Shown here: positions 1 through 8,030 of the stretch, piece by piece
Layout: each line of letters starts with the position of its first letter
Position numbering within the stretch: position 1 is the first letter of the stretch
Assembly: GCF_008326305.1 (NCBI RefSeq)
Contig: NZ_BIXY01000051.1
Location: 1-51,654 of the forward strand
Direction of reading: 5' to 3'
DNA from: Dictyobacter arantiisoli
Lineage (GTDB): Bacteria > Chloroflexota > Ktedonobacteria > Ktedonobacterales > Ktedonobacteraceae
Length of the DNA stretch: 51,654 nucleotides
Program-made: the position numbers and the translations under genes
Notes under the pieces: model-generated
The model's input: only the letters and a program-made list of their open reading frames with translations
What the model was told of the DNA's origin: nothing
The model's database searches: none

Positions 1-1
1 A

Positions 2-358
2 TCCACACTGACCCCGACGCCCACCCCGACAAGCGGTGCGACCTGCTCGGTGCAATACGTGGTCACCAACCAGTGGACCGGCGGCTTTGGTGCCAGTGTG
101 ACGATCAACAATACCGGGAGCACTCCTATAAGCGGATGGACCCTGGGGTGGACCTTTGCCAATGGACAAACGATCACGCAGCTCTGGAACGCGAGCTACA
201 CCCAGTCGGGCAGCTCTGTGTCGGTGACCAATAGCTCCTACAATGGCACAATTGCCCCGGGAGGCAATGCCAACGTTGGCTTTAACGGCTCCTGGAATGG
301 CAGTAATCCAGCACCAGCTTCCTTTACCCTCAACGGGCAGGCGTGTACGACGGTGTAA
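2..358 (+). CDS. CBM2 domain, C-terminal end of a secreted carbohydrate-active enzyme (5' truncated by window)
   Basis: The reading frame is already open at the window edge and ends at 358. It starts with a Thr-Pro linker (TPTPTPTSG), then a domain of about 100 residues with the features of carbohydrate-binding module family 2: VQYVVTNQWTGGF, an Ig-like beta pattern, conserved Trp residues (W at WTGGF, GWTLGWTF, SWNG) and a terminal NGQACTTV. A Cys after the linker and the Cys near the end fit the usual CBM2 disulfide. CBM2 binds crystalline cellulose, xylan or chitin and is commonly attached through a Pro/Thr linker to a secreted glycoside hydrolase or LPMO. The catalytic part lies upstream, so the enzyme class cannot be told. 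Family call is strong; substrate is inference. Confidence 0.9.
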   Translation, partial: STLTPTPTPTSGATCSVQYVVTNQWTGGFGASVTINNTGSTPISGWTLGWTFANGQTITQLWNASYTQSGSSVSVTNSSYNGTIAPGGNANVGFNGSWNGSNPAPASFTLNGQACTTV

Positions 359-380
359 TCGAAAATGTAAGTGCTTAAGC

Positions 381-408
381 ATCCAGAGAATGGGCAATCT
401 CTCTGGAT
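381..408. terminator. Small hairpin after the CBM2 gene
   Basis: A perfect 9-bp stem (ATCCAGAGA at 381-389, TCTCTGGAT at 400-408) with a 10-nt loop lies 22 bp after the CBM2 stop codon. No T-run follows, so it could be a weak terminator or only an RNA-stabilising hairpin. Confidence 0.4.
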
Positions 409-479
409 GAAGTTTCAAAGGAGGTGAGGCTTTTCTTTTAATAGATGTACCATCCCTACAGGTGGGCTAGCAGTCTTCA

Positions 480-536
480 CTCAACGAATTGATCGAACAG
501 CAAAGCACGGATTTGCTGCTCGATCAATTCGTTGAG
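480..536. terminator. 25-bp stem hairpin between convergent genes
   Basis: Arms 480-504 and 512-536 pair over 25 bp with a single G-T mismatch and a 7-nt loop (GCACGGA). It sits between the 3' ends of the CBM2 gene (+) and the membrane protein gene (-), where a bidirectional transcription stop is expected. It lacks the flanking T/A runs of a classical intrinsic terminator, so a mobile hairpin or RNA-processing site is possible. Confidence 0.5.
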
Positions 537-584
537 CCAGGTGACTGGTTCAACTACAAGGCAACTGGTTACTATCAGGAATGG

Positions 585-1376
585 TTAGATTTTGACTGGG
601 TAGTTCAGACGGAGGATTTTGATGATGGAGATGATGGCACCAACGAGCAGGAATATGGCCCAGATGATGGCAATGATGCCGAGAACGATTGCTCCGATGG
701 CATCGGTAATGCTTACGAGAAATCCTGGCACAAGACCAAAGAGAAAACTGACAATGATATTGCCCAGGAGAGATGTGAGGATCAGTAAGATGAGCCCTAT
801 GTTCTCTATGTTACGCTGCTGTGCCAGGAAGAGACTGATCACTATTCCCAACTTGAGTAGCATGAGAATTCCAAGTACTATCTCCGCTCCACCACGATTA
901 AATGCCCCATATACGATCAGATAGACAATGGTGCCAAAAGGGAGCGCGAGCAGGAGCGAGATCATGAGAATCAGTGCAGCGAGTGCAATAAATATTTGCC
1001 GTAGCGCAACACCGATCAGTAGGATCGAGAAGATGAGGGTGGCAATTCCCTGGATTCTACCCAGTAGGCGTGCGGGAATGAGTTGCGCACTTCCCATCAG
1101 AACAACGGTAAAAAACAGGATGATATCGATCAGCGCCAGGTTCGGTGTGCTCTGTCCAACTGGACGCTCTTGCTTGCTCACTTGATCCACTACACGTTGC
1201 TGGTCACTGGTCAGCGTTGCTGTTGCCGTACTGACTTGCGCTGGCACATGGAAATTTTGTAGGGGAACTGGATTACCACGCAACACCCCTGGCAGCGCTG
1301 TCCCCGTCTCAATAAAGATCAGCACTACCACTAACACAATAGCTAAAATCAAGAATGGAGTACGTAAGCGATCCAT
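585..1376 (-). CDS. Multi-pass membrane protein of unknown function
   Basis: A 263-residue protein. The N-terminus (MDRLRTPFLILAIVLVVVL) forms one hydrophobic segment. A polar stretch at about residues 30-75 is probably outside the membrane. Four or five further hydrophobic segments (about 80-100, 110-150, 150-180, 185-215, 220-255) are rich in Ile/Leu/Val, and a short basic tail ends the protein. This is a small integral membrane protein with an N-terminal anchor and a C-terminal helical bundle. No catalytic motif, Cys pair or transporter signature is visible and I do not recognise the family. The start is followed by an AT-rich region and the gene is transcribed away from the injection-system operon. 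Confidence 0.65.
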   Translation of the reverse strand: MDRLRTPFLILAIVLVVVLIFIETGTALPGVLRGNPVPLQNFHVPAQVSTATATLTSDQQRVVDQVSKQERPVGQSTPNLALIDIILFFTVVLMGSAQLIPARLLGRIQGIATLIFSILLIGVALRQIFIALAALILMISLLLALPFGTIVYLIVYGAFNRGGAEIVLGILMLLKLGIVISLFLAQQRNIENIGLILLILTSLLGNIIVSFLFGLVPGFLVSITDAIGAIVLGIIAIIWAIFLLVGAIISIIKILRLNYPVKI

Positions 1377-1434
1377 AAATTCCTACTCATCTGAATATCA
1401 GGAAATATCACACGATCTATTGATCAGTATAACT

Positions 1435-1473
1435 GAAGATTCTTTGTCCGGTCAAGCATGTGAAGATTCTTTG
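1435..1473. promoter_or_regulatory. Pair of 12-bp direct repeats in the divergent intergenic region
   Basis: GAAGATTCTTTG occurs at 1435-1446 and again at 1462-1473, 27 bp start to start. They lie in the 335-bp AT-rich gap between the membrane protein start (1376, -) and the injection-system operon (+). Identical direct repeats here suggest a regulator-binding site. No regulator can be named. The rest of the gap to 1711 holds no gene that I can see. Confidence 0.35.
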
Positions 1474-1711
1474 AACTGCACAATTAAAATAACATGTAAT
1501 CAACTCTATACTTCTCTATAGCAGATTTTTTGATAAAATTCATCTACGAAAATTTAGCCAGTCAATCGTTCTTAATTATATCTATACAACAAAAGGAGAT
1601 AGAAGATAGCTTTCTGATAATAGTGATCAGAATTGGTATGGGGTTGTCGTAGATCAGGATACCTCTATCTAGACCGAGATACCTTGATTCTTAATAATGA
1701 GAGGATATATC

Positions 1712-2398
1712 GTGATTGATCAAGCAGATAAAGCTCTACGTGATTGGGTGAAGAGTGTGATCTCTGAAGTTGATGTTCTGCTCGGCCCACCTCACCAGCT
1801 AATTGGCAAACAAGGAGTAAGCTTGTATCTTTTCGCGTTGGTTCCTCCCTCTACAGCCTGGATGAATCGGGCATCCGCGACACAGATTGCACTCCGCTAT
1901 CTGGTAACAACCTGGGCCGATGAGGAAGAGGAGGCCCACCGGCTCCTGGGTCATTTGATCATGGCACTGCTGGGGAAGCACGAATACGAACTTGAGTTGA
2001 CCGATCTGCCAGCTTCTCTCTGGACTGCTTTTGGGCTAGTTCCGCGACCTGCTTTTATGCTCCGTGTACCACTCTACTTTGAACATTCTGCCCCAACACC
2101 TCCACTGGTACGGGGACCGTTAGTCGTTCGTGGTGCTCCAGCCGTTAGTCTTCATGGCACGGTCCTGGGCCCTGGCAAAGTCCCCGTTGCCGGAGCCCGG
2201 GTGGAACTACCTGCTCTCCAACTTATAGCTCATACGAACACACGAGGACGGTTTCACTTCTCTACTGTGCCGAGCGAGCCTCGTGGCATCCAGCTCCTGG
2301 TGAAGGCACGAGGATGTACACAAACCGCACTTATAGAAGAGCCTATTTCAGATAATAATCCGCTTGAGATATGTTTCGATTCATTTGATGCGAGGTAG
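1712..2398 (+). CDS. CIS cap/terminator protein, Pvc16-like (DUF4255) with C-terminal carboxypeptidase-regulatory-like domain
   Basis: First gene of the contractile injection system operon. The N-terminal 130 residues match the Pvc16/Afp16 N-terminal family (DUF4255): IDQADKALRDWVKS, GVSLYLFALVPPSTAWMNR, ALRYLVTTWADEEEEAHRLLG, then LPASLWTAFGLVPRPAFMLRVPL. In the family this protein caps the sheath and tube at the end distal to the baseplate. Residues about 145-225 form a beta-rich carboxypeptidase-regulatory-like fold (SLHGTVLGPGKVPVAGARVEL, TNTRGRFHFSTVP). I chose GTG 1712 because GAGAGGA ends 6 nt upstream and the protein then starts MIDQADKAL, as the family does; ATG 1697 is in frame. The stop is 5 bp before the sheath gene. 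Confidence 0.85.
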   Translation: MIDQADKALRDWVKSVISEVDVLLGPPHQLIGKQGVSLYLFALVPPSTAWMNRASATQIALRYLVTTWADEEEEAHRLLGHLIMALLGKHEYELELTDLPASLWTAFGLVPRPAFMLRVPLYFEHSAPTPPLVRGPLVVRGAPAVSLHGTVLGPGKVPVAGARVELPALQLIAHTNTRGRFHFSTVPSEPRGIQLLVKARGCTQTALIEEPISDNNPLEICFDSFDAR

Positions 2399-2403
2399 AA
2401 AGT

Positions 2404-3645
2404 ATGGCGACCTATTCGACACCCGATATCTATATTGAAGAAGTTGCGGGTGGTGCGCGACCGATTCAGGCAGTTGGCACCAGTACTGCTGGCTTCGTCG
2501 GCGAAGCATCAGATCCAACAAGGCTTGTGAATGAAGCAGTGGCGATCAATAACTGGTCTCAATTTGTGCGCTTCTTCGTTCCAGAAGGAAGTAAAAGCAC
2601 GCCACTCTCACAGGCGGTCTATGGTTTCTTCCAAAATGGCGGCAGCCGCTGTTTCGTGGTCAATGTTGGCAAAGGTGGGGCAATTGCAGGAGGTGGACGG
2701 ACTCGCGCTGGCCTGGATGTGCTGGAACAGGTTGATGAAATTGCCATCGTTGCTGCCCCAGGCTACAGTGATGCGGCATCTTACGAAGCACTCCTCACAC
2801 ACTGCGAAAAGCTGCGCGACCGGGTGGCGCTATTGGATACACCCCATAATGTTACAAATATTTCCCTGTTGACACAGGTTGCTACAGTGACCGCAACCTC
2901 CTCAATAAAAACAAGCGACAAAACGGATAACACAAAGGAAGCCGATAGCTCTGCTCCTGCTGGCTTACGTCCGCGTCAATCGGATAGCGGCTTCGGGGCA
3001 CTCTACTTCCCATGGATTACGGTACGCGATCCGCTCTCACTCAATGATCTTGTAGATGTTCCACCTTCTGGTCATCTTGCTGGCATCTGGGCTCGCACGG
3101 ATGCTACGCGAGGTGTACATAAAGCACCTGCCAATGAAGCAGTACGAGGGGCACTCAATCTTACCTATCAGCTTACACGCGACGAGCAAGGAATACTTAA
3201 TCAAAGTGGTGTCAACTGTATCCGCTCGTTCGCTCGTGAGGGAATTCGTGTCTGGGGTGCCCGCACCATTAGTGATGGGAGTAGCGAGTGGCGCTACCTG
3301 AACGTGCGCCGCCTGTTCAATATGATCGAGGAATCAATTGCTACAAGCACACGCTGGATTGTCTTTGAGCCCAATGATCGCACTTTGTGGAAATCGATCC
3401 GCCGTGACATCTCTGCTTTCTTGACTCGCCTCTGGCGCGACGGAGCCTTGATGGGTCGCACTCCACAGGAGGCATTCTTTGTAAAGTGCGATGAGGAAAC
3501 CAATCCATCAGAGGTGATTGACGCGGGCTCGGTCGTCACACTTATCGGGATTGCCCCAGTCAAACCTGCAGAGTTCATCGTGTTTCGTATCAGTCAGTAT
3601 GAAAGCGGCATTGAAACAGAGGCAGTAGGAGGTTCCAATGGCTGA
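2404..3645 (+). CDS. CIS contractile tail sheath protein
   Basis: 413 residues, with the hallmark start of phage and CIS sheaths (YSTPDIYIEEVAGGARPIQ, then GTSTAGFVGEA). The internal pattern FFQNGGSRCFVVNVG and the C-terminal block (IRVWGARTI, WRYLNVRRLFNMIEESI, WIVFEPND, FLTRLWRDGALMG, ECD-type end) is the conserved sheath C-domain that forms the mesh between subunits. The sheath wraps the inner tube and contracts to drive it through a membrane. It is the only sheath gene here, whereas Afp/PVC-type systems usually have two or three. Residues about 155-185 are a polar, Thr/Ser/Lys-rich insertion (TSSIKTSDKTDNTKE), probably surface exposed. The stop overlaps the tube gene by 8 bp, suggesting translational coupling. 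Confidence 0.95.
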   Translation: MATYSTPDIYIEEVAGGARPIQAVGTSTAGFVGEASDPTRLVNEAVAINNWSQFVRFFVPEGSKSTPLSQAVYGFFQNGGSRCFVVNVGKGGAIAGGGRTRAGLDVLEQVDEIAIVAAPGYSDAASYEALLTHCEKLRDRVALLDTPHNVTNISLLTQVATVTATSSIKTSDKTDNTKEADSSAPAGLRPRQSDSGFGALYFPWITVRDPLSLNDLVDVPPSGHLAGIWARTDATRGVHKAPANEAVRGALNLTYQLTRDEQGILNQSGVNCIRSFAREGIRVWGARTISDGSSEWRYLNVRRLFNMIEESIATSTRWIVFEPNDRTLWKSIRRDISAFLTRLWRDGALMGRTPQEAFFVKCDEETNPSEVIDAGSVVTLIGIAPVKPAEFIVFRISQYESGIETEAVGGSNG

Positions 3646-4120
3646 TGCTGGTAGCGCAGCCCCTGACGCTGGACAATCCGGCTCACAACCTAGCGTATTC
3701 AATGATCCATATCGCGCCTACAATTTTAAGCTGGTGATTCAGGGCGTCACGGAGGGCCACTTCACAGCATGTAGTGGACTGGGGATCAAAGTTCAGGTGA
3801 TCAAATATCGTGAGGGTGGAACAAGTCAGGTCGTGCATTGCATTCCTGGCCCCGTAGAATATGCGGATGTCACTCTACGCTATGGGCTGACCGCTTCGCA
3901 TGAAATCTGGGATTGGCTGCTGGCCTCCGTCTCAGGAAGGGTTGAGCGCAAAAATGTCTCGATTCTGATTCTCGATAGCGATGGCGTAAGCGAAGTGATG
4001 CGCTGGGATCTCATCAATGCCTGGCCTTCCGAGTGGCATGGTGCTCCTCTGGATGCACTGAACCGCGAGGTCGCCATCGAAACGCTGATATTAGTTTACG
4101 AAACACTCCAGCGGGCTTAA
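3638..4120 (+). CDS. CIS inner tube protein (gp19/Hcp-like)
   Basis: 160 residues. After a flexible Ala/Ser/Gly-rich leader (about 25 residues) come the diagnostic motifs of phage tail tube (gp19 family) proteins: DPYRAYNFKLVIQGV, FTACSGLGIKVQVIKYREGG, VEYADVTLRYGLT and a C-terminal RWDLINAWPSEWHGAPLDA, then EVAIETLILVYE. Subunits stack as hexameric rings to form the tube inside the sheath. ATG 3638 sits within the end of the sheath gene, preceded by GGAGG, so the two are coupled. Only one tube paralog is present; the long leader is a little unusual for this family. Confidence 0.95.
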   Translation: MADAGSAAPDAGQSGSQPSVFNDPYRAYNFKLVIQGVTEGHFTACSGLGIKVQVIKYREGGTSQVVHCIPGPVEYADVTLRYGLTASHEIWDWLLASVSGRVERKNVSILILDSDGVSEVMRWDLINAWPSEWHGAPLDALNREVAIETLILVYETLQRA

Positions 4121-4122
4121 TA

Positions 4123-4992
4123 ATGAAAAAGCAAAGTTTCAAGTTTTTTATCTTGCGTGCGTTTGTACATCAACTCCAGGATCTGGAGGATTTTGTGCGC
4201 TCTCAAATAGATGAGAATGAGTACATTACACATGAGCATCCGGAATCCTCAGGGCTAGCTGCAATAAGTGATACAAATGACGCTCATCTAAGGACGCCCT
4301 TACCTCCCGTAGCCGCTACTGCACCTGAAGGTGCAGCAGTGAGCCAGAATGCTGATATTGCGTCAACATCCTGGCTCACTACTACTCAGCCTCCCGCTCA
4401 CTGGCTGAAGCGCGTGCTGCAAGGTGCTCCAGAACTGGTGGAACCGGGCGATACTCCTCGACAACAAGTAGTATCCAACTCTCGTCCGTCGTCAGCCCAA
4501 CCTGTAGCTACGCAACCCTCTGGCAATACATATAAGGCACCAGCCCAATTGAGTAAGTCCCACAACCAGCGTGACCGGGCAAACGGCGTCGAGAGTTTCA
4601 AGCCAGTCAACAAGCAAACCGGCAGCCCGATTGACAATCAGTGGATACACACAGATAGACCCATGGACATCCATTTGCAGCCGGGTAAGCCTATAGAAGC
4701 AAGCCATCGTCCAGAGAACGTTGAACACCAGGGATCAGAAAATCAAAGAGAGGCAAGCCATCAGTTTTCAGCAAAAAAAAGAGAGCATGGATACGAATTT
4801 GGCTTATCTTCGACACAGCGGTTCCCCAGCGCGTTACCTCGAAAATCTCTGGGAACGTATCCCGAGATGCACTGGCCGTCACTTCCCGATGAAGAGATAG
4901 CTGAGCAACAGGATTGGGAGATGATGCAGCGGACCTGGGAACGACAGCAACGATTGAATGAAGAACAGCGAGGCATCGCATGGAACGCGTAG
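4123..4992 (+). CDS. CIS-locus protein of unknown function, Pro/Gln/Ser-rich middle
   Basis: 289 residues, start ATG 4123 two bases after the tube stop; an upstream in-frame ATG at 4033 lies inside the tube gene and is unlikely. The N-terminus (MKKQSFKFFILRAFVHQLQ) looks like an amphipathic helix. Residues about 45-235 are low-complexity and hydrophilic, rich in Pro, Ser, Gln, His and Asn, and likely disordered. The C-terminus (MHWPSLPDEEIAEQQDWEMM, then QRTWERQQRLNEEQRG) is a compact helical, acidic and Trp-bearing segment. No known domain is recognised. Its slot between the tube and the LysM hub is occupied in other CIS loci by small assembly proteins. It overlaps the next gene by 13 bp. 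It is too short and too disordered to be called a tape measure. Confidence 0.6.
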   Translation: MKKQSFKFFILRAFVHQLQDLEDFVRSQIDENEYITHEHPESSGLAAISDTNDAHLRTPLPPVAATAPEGAAVSQNADIASTSWLTTTQPPAHWLKRVLQGAPELVEPGDTPRQQVVSNSRPSSAQPVATQPSGNTYKAPAQLSKSHNQRDRANGVESFKPVNKQTGSPIDNQWIHTDRPMDIHLQPGKPIEASHRPENVEHQGSENQREASHQFSAKKREHGYEFGLSSTQRFPSALPRKSLGTYPEMHWPSLPDEEIAEQQDWEMMQRTWERQQRLNEEQRGIAWNA

Positions 4993-5735
4993 CTTTTTTA
5001 TTAGAGGAGACAAATGAGCGGATTGGCTGCTTGCTGAATCCCGATAGTCTGGTAATGCGTCGCGTGGCAGGCGTATCTCCTCGCCGCTCGTCTGGTGGAC
5101 CACTGACCGGAGCCGGATTACGAGATGATCCCCTCCTCTACACCGGAGGAGGTCGGACGGAATTGGATCTCAATCTACTCTTCGATGTCTCTCTGGCCGG
5201 ATCTTCGATTCAGACTGATGATGTACGTGATCTCACTGCGCCTCTCTGGAATCTCGCTGAAAATACCCTTAGTGCCAGCGGTTCCCAGAGACCACCCCTG
5301 ATCCGTTTTGTCTGGGGCAAATCGTGGAATATTCCCAGTATTGTAGCTGCGGTTGCGGAATATCTGGAACAGTTTACTGCGAACGGGGTGCCGCAACGCT
5401 CCTGGTTGAGCATGCGACTCTGGCGCGTCAATGAGCCACTGAAGGAGGCAACCTCAGAAAGCCGGCCTTTCCCAACACGCTCACTCCCTCCCAAAGACAT
5501 GAACATGCCGCCGGAGGACGTGCCAGCGGAGCGGGTCCGGGTCCATATCGTGAGTAAAGGTGAACGCCTCGACAGCATCTCAGCTCAGTACTATCCAAAT
5601 ACGCCTACCGCTGACATGCCATCTCTTTGGCGACTGCTCGCCTCGTTTAATAACATTCAGGACCCGCTTCATATCCCGGCTGGCTTCTTGTTGCGTATTC
5701 CACCGCTCTCGGCACCTGGAGGATTAACGATATGA
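4980..5735 (+). CDS. CIS baseplate hub/tube-joining protein with LysM domain (Afp7/Pvc7-like)
   Basis: 251 residues. The N-terminal 150 residues match the CIS tube/hub adaptor seen with LysM domains: EETNERIGCLLNPDSLVMRR, GRTELDLNLLFDVSL, DVRDLTAPLWNLAEN, PPLIRFVWGKSWNIPSIVAA, and VPQRSWLSMRLWRVNE. Residues about 190-245 are a LysM module (VRVHIVSKGERLDSISAQYY, then PSLWRLLASFNNIQDPLHIP). In phage P2 gpX and Afp7 this module attaches the hub to the tube. The start ATG lies in the last codons of the upstream gene and the stop overlaps the next start as ATGA, so all are translationally coupled. Confidence 0.88.
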   Translation: MERVAFLLEETNERIGCLLNPDSLVMRRVAGVSPRRSSGGPLTGAGLRDDPLLYTGGGRTELDLNLLFDVSLAGSSIQTDDVRDLTAPLWNLAENTLSASGSQRPPLIRFVWGKSWNIPSIVAAVAEYLEQFTANGVPQRSWLSMRLWRVNEPLKEATSESRPFPTRSLPPKDMNMPPEDVPAERVRVHIVSKGERLDSISAQYYPNTPTADMPSLWRLLASFNNIQDPLHIPAGFLLRIPPLSAPGGLTI

Positions 5736-7252
5736 ATCACCTGCAATCCTTGCCTGAGGTTTGGCTGGAAGTAGACGGAACTCCACTTGCTAGTGCCGAT
5801 CTGCCAGCATTGCGCGAGGTTCGCGTCCAACAATGCTTATCACTCCCCACCCTCTGTGAGCTGACCTTTGCTAATCCACCAGAGCCGCTGACCAGGGTGG
5901 CTCAGCTCGTGCCAGGAACCAGGTTGAAGGTGCGGGTCACAGAACATCAAGAGCCGTTATTCGTGGGCCAGGTGACTGCCGTCGAACATTACTATGGACC
6001 TGCACGCAGTCACGAGATCCGCGTCCGTAGCTATGATCTACTGCACCAGTTACGCAAACGCCAATCGGTACGAGTTCGTGTACAGGTGAATACACGCGAT
6101 CTGGCACAAGAACTGGTGACCGATCTCGGCCTGACTGTTCAGGCTGCGGAGTCTGGACCATTATGGCCCAGGCTGATCCAGCATCGTCAATCGGATCTCG
6201 AACTCCTCCAGGAAATCGCTGCACGTTGCGGCTTGTACCTGACGGTTCGAAGGAACGTCTTGCACTTGTTAACGCTGCAAGGTATTGGTGAGCCACTGCC
6301 ACTTGCACTCGGAGAGACGCTACTGGAAGCTCGTGTCGAACTGAATACAGATACGATATGTCACTCGGTCGCGGCGACCGGCTGGGATACCTCGCGTGTC
6401 GAGACGCATGCGGGCCAGATTTCACAGGCCCGTGTCGGATACACACAAACAGCCAGAATTACGCCAGCTAGCGTTGGAACTGACGGCAAGCATATGCTCG
6501 TCAATGAAGGGGTGTTGAGCGATGACCACGCGACAAGCCTTGCTCAGGCGGAACTGGATCGGCGTGTAGCACGTGAGGTGACAATCTGGGGCATGGCGGA
6601 AGGCGATCCCCGCTTGCGCCCGGGTACAACAGTAGTAATCACAGGAGTAGACGATGCACTGGCAGAACGCTATGTGCTTGCGACGGTAATCCATACTATT
6701 GATGCTCGCCATGGCTTCATTTCTGAGCTTTCCAGCACTCCGCCCACACCAGTAGCGCGAGCACGTGGGAGTATCGCGACACCAGGAGTGGTAACGCAGA
6801 TAGATGATCCAGAGAAGCTAGGGCGCGTTCGTGTCTCGCTCTCAACTTATGACAATATTGAGACTGATTGGATGGGCGTGCTCAGCGCGGGTGCAGGCGT
6901 TGGCAAGGGCTTGATGGTCCTACCCGATATTGGCGACCATGTGCTGGTTCTCTTAGCACACGAAGATCCTGCTCAGGGCATCGTCCTCGGCGGTCTCTAT
7001 GGTGCGAAACAGCCACCCGATGCGGGCATTGACGGCGGTGCCGTGCGTCGCTATACCTTGCTTACTCCCGGCGGACAACGCATTCGCCTGGATGATGGAC
7101 AGCACACCATCCGCCTGGAGAATAGCATCGGCAGTTTTTATGAACTTTCCCCCGAGAAGGTGCTTGTGCATGCCACCACTGATCTAGAGATTGAAGCACC
7201 TGGACAAAGAGTGGTCATTCGGGGGAAAAATATCGATTTTGAGAGGGGATAG
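5732..7252 (+). CDS. CIS central spike protein, VgrG/gpD-like (Afp8/Pvc8-like)
   Basis: 506 residues. Residues 1-330 follow the gp27/phage late-control gpD fold (PEVWLEVDGTPL, PGTRLKVRVTEHQEPLFVGQ, YDLLHQLRKRQSVRVRVQV, LIQHRQSDLELLQEIAARCG). Residues about 348-425 are the gp5-type OB-fold (ATPGVVTQIDDPEKLGRVRV, then DWMGVLSAGAGVGKGLMVLP, GDHVLVLLAHEDPAQGIVLG). A beta-repeat tail follows (RIRLDDGQHTIRLEN, APGQRVVIRGKNI) that would form the trimeric needle. The trimer sits at the baseplate centre under the tube. No extra enzymatic effector domain is fused to the C-terminus. Overlaps the hub gene by 4 bp and is followed after 5 bp by the tip gene. Confidence 0.92.
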   Translation: MNHLQSLPEVWLEVDGTPLASADLPALREVRVQQCLSLPTLCELTFANPPEPLTRVAQLVPGTRLKVRVTEHQEPLFVGQVTAVEHYYGPARSHEIRVRSYDLLHQLRKRQSVRVRVQVNTRDLAQELVTDLGLTVQAAESGPLWPRLIQHRQSDLELLQEIAARCGLYLTVRRNVLHLLTLQGIGEPLPLALGETLLEARVELNTDTICHSVAATGWDTSRVETHAGQISQARVGYTQTARITPASVGTDGKHMLVNEGVLSDDHATSLAQAELDRRVAREVTIWGMAEGDPRLRPGTTVVITGVDDALAERYVLATVIHTIDARHGFISELSSTPPTPVARARGSIATPGVVTQIDDPEKLGRVRVSLSTYDNIETDWMGVLSAGAGVGKGLMVLPDIGDHVLVLLAHEDPAQGIVLGGLYGAKQPPDAGIDGGAVRRYTLLTPGGQRIRLDDGQHTIRLENSIGSFYELSPEKVLVHATTDLEIEAPGQRVVIRGKNIDFERG

Positions 7253-7257
7253 ACAGA

Positions 7258-7602
7258 ATGAAGTGGCTTACTGAGGCTGCTGTTATTCTTTGCCAGCATG
7301 AAATAGGCGTGGTTAAGCTCACTCCTGTTCAACAGGATCTGGTGACGATTGGGCACGTGAAGGTTCTGGTGGAACATGACCCGGAACTGAAGCCGATCGC
7401 GGGTTGCCCTAATAGTGGTGCAACGATCAAACCGTGCATGTTGACGCAAAAGGTTGAGGTCGGCTATTCAGATTTCCTGCGCATCGATGGTCAGCGTATC
7501 TGTTTGGATACCGTGACTGGACTGACCGATGGCACACCTCCAGGTCTGGTTAAATATACAGTGCATGCTCCTGGTCAGGAGCTGGTGACGGAGGTTTCAT
7601 GA
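7258..7602 (+). CDS. CIS PAAR-like spike tip protein (DUF4280-like)
   Basis: 114 residues, beta-rich. The pattern AAVILCQHEIGVVKL ... HVKVLVEHDPELKPIAGCPN ... ATIKPCMLTQKVEVG and the terminal beta hairpin resemble DUF4280/PAAR-repeat tips that sharpen the VgrG-like spike. Conserved Cys and His (C12, H14, C-P, K-P-C) could bind the metal that these cones carry; this is inferred from residue spacing. The position directly after the spike gene, overlapping the gp25 start as ATGA, supports the call. No toxin extension. Confidence 0.75.
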   Translation: MKWLTEAAVILCQHEIGVVKLTPVQQDLVTIGHVKVLVEHDPELKPIAGCPNSGATIKPCMLTQKVEVGYSDFLRIDGQRICLDTVTGLTDGTPPGLVKYTVHAPGQELVTEVS

Positions 7603-8030
7603 ACATACCACGCTATCGCACCTGGAAATTTATCCATCCTGACATGGATGAGGCGGAAGGTCCTGCTGGTCTCGCGCTCTCGCCACAGGGCAGCATTGCT
7701 CTGGTCGATGAGCTTGCATCAGTGCGCCAGGCCATCTTGCTCTTGCTTACAACGATGCCTGGTGAGCGCGTGATGCGACCAAACTACGGCTGTCAATTAC
7801 ATCGCTTAATGTTCTCTCCCAACGATCAAACAACGGCTGGCTTAGCCATTCACTATGTACGCCAGGCCCTGAATCTTTGGGAACCGCGCATTGAAGTATT
7901 GCGACTGGATGCAGAGTACAATGCTGATGCGCCAGAACAGCTCGTCATTGGCCTCGAATATCGCATTCTGGCTACCCAACAGCTTGATGCCACCACTTTT
8001 TCCTTCAATCTTTCAGCAGGAGATCTCTAA
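7599..8030 (+). CDS. CIS baseplate wedge protein, gp25-like
   Basis: 143 residues. The gp25/gpW core is clear: ALVDELASVRQAILLLLTTM, PGERVMRPNYGCQLHRLMF, then TAGLAIHYVRQALNLWEPRI and VLRLDAEYN. The Pro-Gly-Glu-Arg motif before a Gly-Cys-x-Leu turn is characteristic. gp25 links the baseplate wedge to the first sheath ring and starts sheath assembly. Start ATG overlaps the PAAR gene stop, and its stop overlaps the next start (TAATG). Confidence 0.93.
   Translation: MNIPRYRTWKFIHPDMDEAEGPAGLALSPQGSIALVDELASVRQAILLLLTTMPGERVMRPNYGCQLHRLMFSPNDQTTAGLAIHYVRQALNLWEPRIEVLRLDAEYNADAPEQLVIGLEYRILATQQLDATTFSFNLSAGDL

Noticed and set aside
489-788. Open frame on the plus strand through the hairpin
   Set aside because: It starts inside the inverted repeat and overlaps the opposite-strand membrane protein; composition is a mirror of that gene.
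4033-4122. Longer N-terminus for the 289-residue CIS protein
   Set aside because: It lies wholly inside the tube gene; ATG 4123 directly after the tube stop is the natural start.
4123-4992. Tape-measure protein
   Set aside because: Too short for a ruler, lacks long helical heptads; gene order also differs.
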